Shown here: positions 59,929 to 64,000 of the stretch, piece after piece
Layout: each line of letters begins with the position of its first letter
Position numbering within the stretch: the first letter of the stretch is position 1
Assembly: GCA_903789615.1 (NCBI GenBank)
Contig: CAIFEV010000010.1
Coordinates: 29,648 to 93,647, forward strand
DNA from: an uncultured Lachnospiraceae bacterium
GTDB taxonomy: Bacteria; Bacillota; Clostridia; Lachnospirales; Lachnospiraceae
Length of the DNA: 64,000 nt
Reading direction: 5' to 3'
Position numbers and translations under genes: made by a program
Notes under the pieces: model-generated
The model's input: the letters and a program-made list of their open reading frames with translations, nothing else
Databases searched by the model: none
Told to the model about the DNA's origin: nothing

Positions 59929-61083
59929 ATGGCAGAGAGAATTGTATTAAACGGTGTATCCTATCACGGTTCCGGCGCGATTAAGGAAATCCCCGGTATT
60001 GTGAAGGCAAAGGGCTGGAAGAAGGTCTTCGTGACCTCGGACCCGGACCTCGTGAAGTTCAAGGTCACCTCCAAGGTGACGGATCTTCTCGATGAGGCGG
60101 GAATCGCGTACACGGTGTACAGTGGAATTAAGCCGAATCCGACGATCCAGAACGTAAAGGACGGCGTTGCGGCTTTTAAGGAAGCCGGCGCGGATTCCAT
60201 CATCGCGATCGGCGGCGGTTCTTCCATGGACACCGCGAAGGCGATCGGTGTCATCATCACGAACCCGGAATTTGCCGACGTCCGCTCGCTGGAAGGCGTC
60301 GCTCCGGTAAAGCATCACGCGGTTCCGACCATTGCTGTTCCGACCACGGCCGGCACGGCTGCCGAGGTGACCATCAACTATGTCATCACGGACCCGGAGA
60401 AAGAAAGAAAGTTCGTGTGCGTGGGACCGGATGACATTCCGGAGACCGCCGTCATTGACCCGGATATGATGTCCTCCATGCCGAAGGGCCTCACCGCCGC
60501 GACCGGCATGGATGCCCTGACGCACGCCATTGAAGGCTACACAACGAAGGGCGCATGGGAGATGACCGACATGTTCCATCTGGAGGCGATCCGCCTCATC
60601 AGCGAGAGCCTGCGCGACGCCGTCGCGAACAAGCCGGAGGGCAGAAAGGGCATGGCACTCGCACAGTATGTGGCCGGCATGGGCTTCTCCAACGTAGGGC
60701 TTGGCATCGATCACTCCATGGCGCACACCCTGTCTGCACACTACGACACCCCGCACGGCGTGGCCTGCGCGATGTTCCTGCCGATCACCATGGAGTTCAA
60801 CAGAGACTACTGCGGCGACCGCTACAGACAGATTGCCAGAGCGATGGGCGTGAAAAATGTCGACACCCTTTCCTCCGAGGAAGCAAAGGACGCAGCAATC
60901 GCCGCTGTGCGCCAGCTCTCTGAGGATGTCGGTATCCCGAAGTACAACGAGAAGATCCGCGAGGAGGATCTGGACCAGCTCGCGACCGACGCGCTGAACG
61001 ACGCCTGCTATCCGGGCAATCCGAGACCGGCCACAAAGGAGCAGGTCATCGGCATGTTCCGTCAGCTGATGAAAGAGGCTTAA
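59929..61083 (+). CDS. fucO: Lactaldehyde reductase (iron-dependent alcohol dehydrogenase)
   Basis: The 384-residue protein has GGGSSMDTAKAIGV (NAD binding), PTTAGTAAEVTINYVI and the Fe2+ ligands in GMDALTHAIEGYTTKG and DHSMAHTLSAHYDTPHGVACAMFLP (three His and one Asp). It closely fits FucO, which reduces L-lactaldehyde to 1,2-propanediol with NADH under anaerobic conditions. AGAAAGGA lies eight bases before the ATG at 59929. It can serve both the rhamnose and the fucose routes. Confidence 0.92.
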   Translation: MAERIVLNGVSYHGSGAIKEIPGIVKAKGWKKVFVTSDPDLVKFKVTSKVTDLLDEAGIAYTVYSGIKPNPTIQNVKDGVAAFKEAGADSIIAIGGGSSMDTAKAIGVIITNPEFADVRSLEGVAPVKHHAVPTIAVPTTAGTAAEVTINYVITDPEKERKFVCVGPDDIPETAVIDPDMMSSMPKGLTAATGMDALTHAIEGYTTKGAWEMTDMFHLEAIRLISESLRDAVANKPEGRKGMALAQYVAGMGFSNVGLGIDHSMAHTLSAHYDTPHGVACAMFLPITMEFNRDYCGDRYRQIARAMGVKNVDTLSSEEAKDAAIAAVRQLSEDVGIPKYNEKIREEDLDQLATDALNDACYPGNPRPATKEQVIGMFRQLMKEA

Positions 61084-61136
61084 GATTCCTGTGACTGCCT
61101 GACACAGCCGGGAACGGTCCTGCGAATATACAGACG

Positions 61137-61177
61137 GCGGTGCGCTTACCGGAAACGGAAAAGCGTGCCGCTTTTTT
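61137..61177 (+). terminator. Terminator of the rhaBD-fucO operon
   Basis: GCGGTGCGCTT pairs with AAGCGTGCCGC (with two wobble pairs) and is followed by six T residues. Confidence 0.75.
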
Positions 61178-61397
61178 GCTGCGGAAATTGGTCAATATAC
61201 ACGTGAAAATGCCGCATCCACGCAAAATATTGTCAGTTCTTCATGTTTACACTTTCAAAGCATTCTGCTATTATGAAAATAACAAATACGTGGCACGTAA
61301 GACAGATGACATGCAGGAGAGTTCTTCTTTTGCGTTACCTTGCGAAAGAAGTGCACTTGTGTCGTCTGCCCCGATTTCCTGAGGTGTGAGTGGCGGT
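61178..61397. other. AT-rich intergenic region
   Basis: Together with the fucO terminator this makes a gap of about 314 bases between genes. It is AT-rich and presumably holds the promoter of the following small gene. No RNA gene or repeat was recognised. Confidence 0.5.
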
Positions 61398-61571
61398 ATG
61401 AAGCTGACAGACGAACAGATCCGGTATTTTGTTGCGCAGGAAAAAAAGAAAGGGACTTCTTCCCTTGAGCTGGTGTTTCTTCTTCACGATAACGGCGTTC
61501 CGATCTATGAGATTTCCGATTTTCTGGATTTGAGTGTAAAATACGTCGAAGGAGTACTGGGCGATCAGTAA
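61398..61571 (+). CDS. Small hypothetical protein (57 aa)
   Basis: MKLTDEQIRYFVAQEKKKGTSSLELVFLLHDNGVPIYEISDFLDLSVKYVEGVLGDQ. The pattern of two helices, a turn (IYEISDFLDLSVKYVEGVL) and hydrophobic spacing resembles a degenerate helix-turn-helix, but it has no clear DNA-contact residues. A GTG four codons upstream is an alternative start. It precedes the VanZ/RDD gene by 53 bases and may be co-transcribed. Function unknown. Confidence 0.6.
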   Translation: MKLTDEQIRYFVAQEKKKGTSSLELVFLLHDNGVPIYEISDFLDLSVKYVEGVLGDQ

Positions 61572-61624
61572 GGGACCCCTCCCTGACGTTCCTTCTGCCG
61601 CAGGCTCCTGACAGGAGGATTCAC

Positions 61625-63493
61625 ATGCACATCTATCTGGAGACGATCAGCGAGGCCGTATTTGTCTTCCCGGTTCTGGCGCTTCTCATTACGCTTCCAT
61701 ATATGCTCATGCAGTACCATCGGTATGGTGCTGTTCTTTTCATGCGCACGGGGATTGTCTATTCCTTTGTCTTTTATCTGCTCGCGTCCTTTTTCCTGAC
61801 GCTGCTGCCGCTGCCGGACCCGTCGACGCTGACGCACAACGCGCCGGTGTATCTGAACCTCTTTCACGAGGTGACGGAGTGGAAACAGGAGACCGGTTTT
61901 ATTCTGGGCGACTCCTCGACCTATCAGGTGGCGCTCAAAAACCGCGTGCTCTGGGAGATGATCTTCAACATTGCTCTGCTCTTTCCCTTCGGCGTGTATC
62001 TGCACTACTATTTCCGTCGTTCTTTTTTCCAGACGCTGCTGCTGAGCTTCCTGTACAGCCTGTTCTTTGAGGTGACGCAGCTGACCGGCGTGTACCACAT
62101 CTATCCGTATTCCTACCGGACCTTTGACGTGGACGACCTGTTTTTCAACACGCTTGGCGGCGTGCTGGGATTTATCATGACACCGCTTTTCTCCTTCGCG
62201 CTGCCAAGCCGGAAGGAACTGGACAGGGAGAGCGTGGCAAAGAGCGGACGCATCACGGTCATGCGCCGCGCGGCGGCCTTTGCGGCGGACGCGGCGGCGG
62301 TGAGCCTTCTGCTGCTTCTGCTTTTCAATACGGCCGGCCGGGCGGTCTCCCTGCCCGACCTAAGCACAGCCCTGGGGAAAGTCACGCCGTTTAAAGCAGC
62401 GGTGAGCAGCGAGGCGACGGACAAGATCCTCGGCGGTCTGGGAAAAATCCCGCTCTGGTCGTACCTGCAGGTCCTTCTGCCCGCTATGTTCCTGATTCTG
62501 ACTGCTGCGGAGAGTCTCACCGGCGGCTTCACCCTCGGCAAATGGCTCGTCCGCGTGCGCCTGAGAAGCCGGCGCGGCACCTGGCCCAACCCGCTGCGCC
62601 TGCTGCTTCGCAATGCGATCCTGTATCTGCTCATTCTGCCGGCGCCGTTTTACTTTTCGATTGTGTTCAACTCCATCAGTCAGAATGCATCGGACACGGT
62701 GAGCGCCAACGCGGCGCTGCTTACGGCCTCGGCTTTTCTCGTCCTGTTCTTTTATCAGATCGGCAACGCCCTGCGCTGTTCGATGAGAGAAGAGGCGGAC
62801 TTCCGGTATGACCGGATAGCCGGTCTCCACATGGCAAGTACGATGGCCCGCCGCGGCCGGCGTACTGCCGGGCGTGCAGACGCTTCCAGAGCAGGCGCCG
62901 CCGGAGTGAAAAACCGTGCGGGAAAGGACGTGCCGGACCGCAGTTACGCAGACCTGTCTGACAGAGAACAGCAGGGCCCGGAAACCCGGATACTTGACGC
63001 CATGAGCGATGAGGAACTGGAGGAAGAGCTGGAGAGGCTGGACGGAAAGAAACAAAAAAATCCGGCACCTGGTCGCGGGCACAAAGACGCATCCCGTCCG
63101 AAGAAGCGCACATACATCGACGATGACATCGACATCGTCGACGATATCAAGGCCTGGGAGGCCGGCGGGCAGACAGACGATCCGGAGACGGAAGAAGACA
63201 GTGTCCCGGATGACGATCTGGAAGACGGCCTGGATGACCTGAATGCGGATGATGGCCTGGATGATCTGGATTCCCCGGCAGAGGACGACGATTTCACGGT
63301 TCCGGCCTCCTTTGCAAAGCGGCAGGCAAGAAGCCGCGGCGGGATGGGCGACGAGACCCGGATGCTTGACGCCATGAGCGACGACGAGCTGGAGGAGGAA
63401 CTGGCGAAGGTTATCCAAAGACAGAAGAACGCGGACGCCTGGGATGAGCGGGACGAAAAAGCGGAGTGGGAAAAGAGAAATGGCGGGAGATAA
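61625..63493 (+). CDS. VanZ-RDD membrane protein with long acidic C-terminal tail
   Basis: The 622-residue protein has a VanZ-like domain (about 1-200; LLASFFLTLLPLPDP, FNIALLFPFGVYLHYYF, FEVTQLTGVYHIYPYSYRTFDVDDLFFNTLGG), an RDD-like domain (about 215-400; AAAFAADAAAVSLLLLLLF, LVRVRLRSRRGTWPNPLRLLLRNAILYLL) and a ~220-residue hydrophilic, Asp/Glu-rich tail predicted to be disordered. The tail contains a near-duplicate motif: ETRILDAMSDEELEEEL at residue 453 and ETRMLDAMSDDELEEEL at residue 577. VanZ proteins are linked to teicoplanin resistance or cell-envelope functions; RDD domains occur in transport-related membrane proteins. The tail's role is unknown. Confidence 0.82.
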   Translation: MHIYLETISEAVFVFPVLALLITLPYMLMQYHRYGAVLFMRTGIVYSFVFYLLASFFLTLLPLPDPSTLTHNAPVYLNLFHEVTEWKQETGFILGDSSTYQVALKNRVLWEMIFNIALLFPFGVYLHYYFRRSFFQTLLLSFLYSLFFEVTQLTGVYHIYPYSYRTFDVDDLFFNTLGGVLGFIMTPLFSFALPSRKELDRESVAKSGRITVMRRAAAFAADAAAVSLLLLLLFNTAGRAVSLPDLSTALGKVTPFKAAVSSEATDKILGGLGKIPLWSYLQVLLPAMFLILTAAESLTGGFTLGKWLVRVRLRSRRGTWPNPLRLLLRNAILYLLILPAPFYFSIVFNSISQNASDTVSANAALLTASAFLVLFFYQIGNALRCSMREEADFRYDRIAGLHMASTMARRGRRTAGRADASRAGAAGVKNRAGKDVPDRSYADLSDREQQGPETRILDAMSDEELEEELERLDGKKQKNPAPGRGHKDASRPKKRTYIDDDIDIVDDIKAWEAGGQTDDPETEEDSVPDDDLEDGLDDLNADDGLDDLDSPAEDDDFTVPASFAKRQARSRGGMGDETRMLDAMSDDELEEELAKVIQRQKNADAWDERDEKAEWEKRNGGR

Positions 63494-63551
63494 TGAAGTA
63501 TAATGAATGCGGGAACAGTGAGATTATGCGTGACCGCAGAAAGGACAAATT

Positions 63552-63860
63552 ATGGAATTAAAAGACTTTACGGACAATGAGCAGAAGCAGATCCAGTCAG
63601 GTCTGCCGGCGGCTGAGATTGACAAAGCGGCGGCGGACAAGATTCTGGCACTGGTGCCGGACGGGTGGATTAAGAAAATCCCGTTTTTTGTGAGGAAGCA
63701 TGCCACGACAAAGACCATTGAGCGGATCGCCGCGCAGTATCCGGAACTTTACGCTGTGGCTAAGCGCCCGGGAGAACTTCCGGAGAAGGAGAGAGAAGAA
63801 CTCCGCAGGATCGTAACGGATATTTTCAGGGAAAAGATGGAGAAGCACAAGATACAGTGA
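63552..63860 (+). CDS. Hypothetical protein (102 aa)
   Basis: The protein (MELKDFTDNEQKQIQSGLPAAEIDKAAADKILALVPDGWIKKIPFF) is mainly helical and basic toward its end, with no signal peptide or membrane span. I do not recognise the family. AGAAAGGA precedes the ATG. It follows the VanZ/RDD gene by 58 bases and ends just before a terminator, so the two may share a transcript. Confidence 0.7.
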   Translation: MELKDFTDNEQKQIQSGLPAAEIDKAAADKILALVPDGWIKKIPFFVRKHATTKTIERIAAQYPELYAVAKRPGELPEKEREELRRIVTDIFREKMEKHKIQ

Positions 63861-63927
63861 CACAGACTCTTCCGGATACCGGGTCTGTGGCAGACCGTTT
63901 TGAAAGAAAAGATCATAAACCGGATGA

Positions 63928-63952
63928 GGTGCCCTGAAAAGGGCATCTTTTT
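63928..63952 (+). terminator. Terminator after the 102-aa gene
   Basis: GGTGCCCT pairs with AGGGCATC (one G-T pair) around a GAAA loop and is followed by five T residues. Confidence 0.8.
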
Positions 63953-63960
63953 GGTTCCCA

Positions 63961-63990
63961 CCAAAAAAACCACGTGCTATGCGCGTGGTT
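63961..63990 (-). terminator. Minus-strand terminator of a gene beyond the window
   Basis: AACCACG and CGTGGTT form a stem that, read on the minus strand, is followed by a run of seven T residues. A leftward gene should therefore lie to the right of the window edge. Confidence 0.7.
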
Positions 63991-64000
63991 CCGAGACCGG

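Overview
The window looks like chromosomal DNA of a moderately GC-rich anaerobic Clostridium-class Firmicute, most like a gut Lachnospiraceae. This is inferred from strong AGGAGG-type ribosome binding sites, TTG/GTG starts beside ATG, an anaerobic sulfatase-maturase-type radical SAM enzyme, LL-diaminopimelate aminotransferase, NhaC-family porters, and fucose/rhamnose catabolism ending in lactaldehyde reductase. No phage or conjugative element is visible. One compact IS607-type element is present, and it is visibly more AT-rich than its neighbours.

Layout. 0-3.5 kb: end of an upstream gene, a radical SAM/SPASM maturase, and a DUF1858/DUF438/PAS sensor protein. 3.6-12.9 kb: a glycan-use locus with two paralogous AraC regulators, two GPH-family symporters, a carboxylesterase and a GH2 glycosidase, followed by a 63-bp-period dyad array. 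13.5-16.9 kb: DeoR regulator divergent from fucA-fucI. 17-20 kb: M20 amidohydrolase with two small membrane proteins (one DUF5058). 20.3-26.2 kb: transaldolase, tRNA-Arg, the IS607 tnpA-tnpB element, RNA methyltransferase, rdgB, a phosphodiesterase, and six tRNA genes. 26.3-30.4 kb: Mrp ATPase, a Zn/Cd efflux module (ArsR, free HMA protein, P1B ATPase) and a TetR regulator. 30.5-32.4 kb: mostly non-coding, with a highly structured putative RNA, a HigBA-like toxin-antitoxin pair and a cloverleaf-forming repeat. 32.4-35.4 kb: Crp/Fnr regulator, D-2-hydroxyacid dehydrogenase, aminotransferase. 35.5-42.3 kb: the pstSCAB-phoU-phoP-phoR phosphate regulon, followed by a second 63-bp dyad array. 42.8-52.5 kb: DMT permease, DinB, MATE exporter, two tandem NhaC paralogues, dapL, mutY. 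52.5-54.6 kb: a peroxide-defence operon (gpx-trxB-ohrR). 54.7-61.1 kb: aldose epimerase, AraC regulator, cupin, rhaB, rhaD, fucO. 61.4-63.9 kb: small ORFs around a VanZ/RDD membrane protein with an acidic tail.

How the parts work together. The fucose and rhamnose branches both yield dihydroxyacetone phosphate and lactaldehyde, and the FucO in the rhamnose cluster can reduce lactaldehyde from both. Fuculokinase and rhamnose isomerase are not in the window. The phosphate cluster is a complete import and two-component system with candidate PhoP boxes upstream of pstS. The gpx-trxB-ohrR operon joins a Cys-type peroxidase, its likely reductant supply and a peroxide-sensing repressor.

The most unusual signals are non-coding. 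Two arrays, about 29 kb apart, share the same architecture: TTCAGC, 25 bp, GCTGAA, 26 bp, repeated at 62-63 bp over five units. The two half-sites thus alternate orientation about every 31.5 bp, close to three helical turns. A cloverleaf palindromic element directly abuts a terminator at 32.16 kb, and a ~440-nt highly structured transcript candidate lies at 30.56-31.0 kb.
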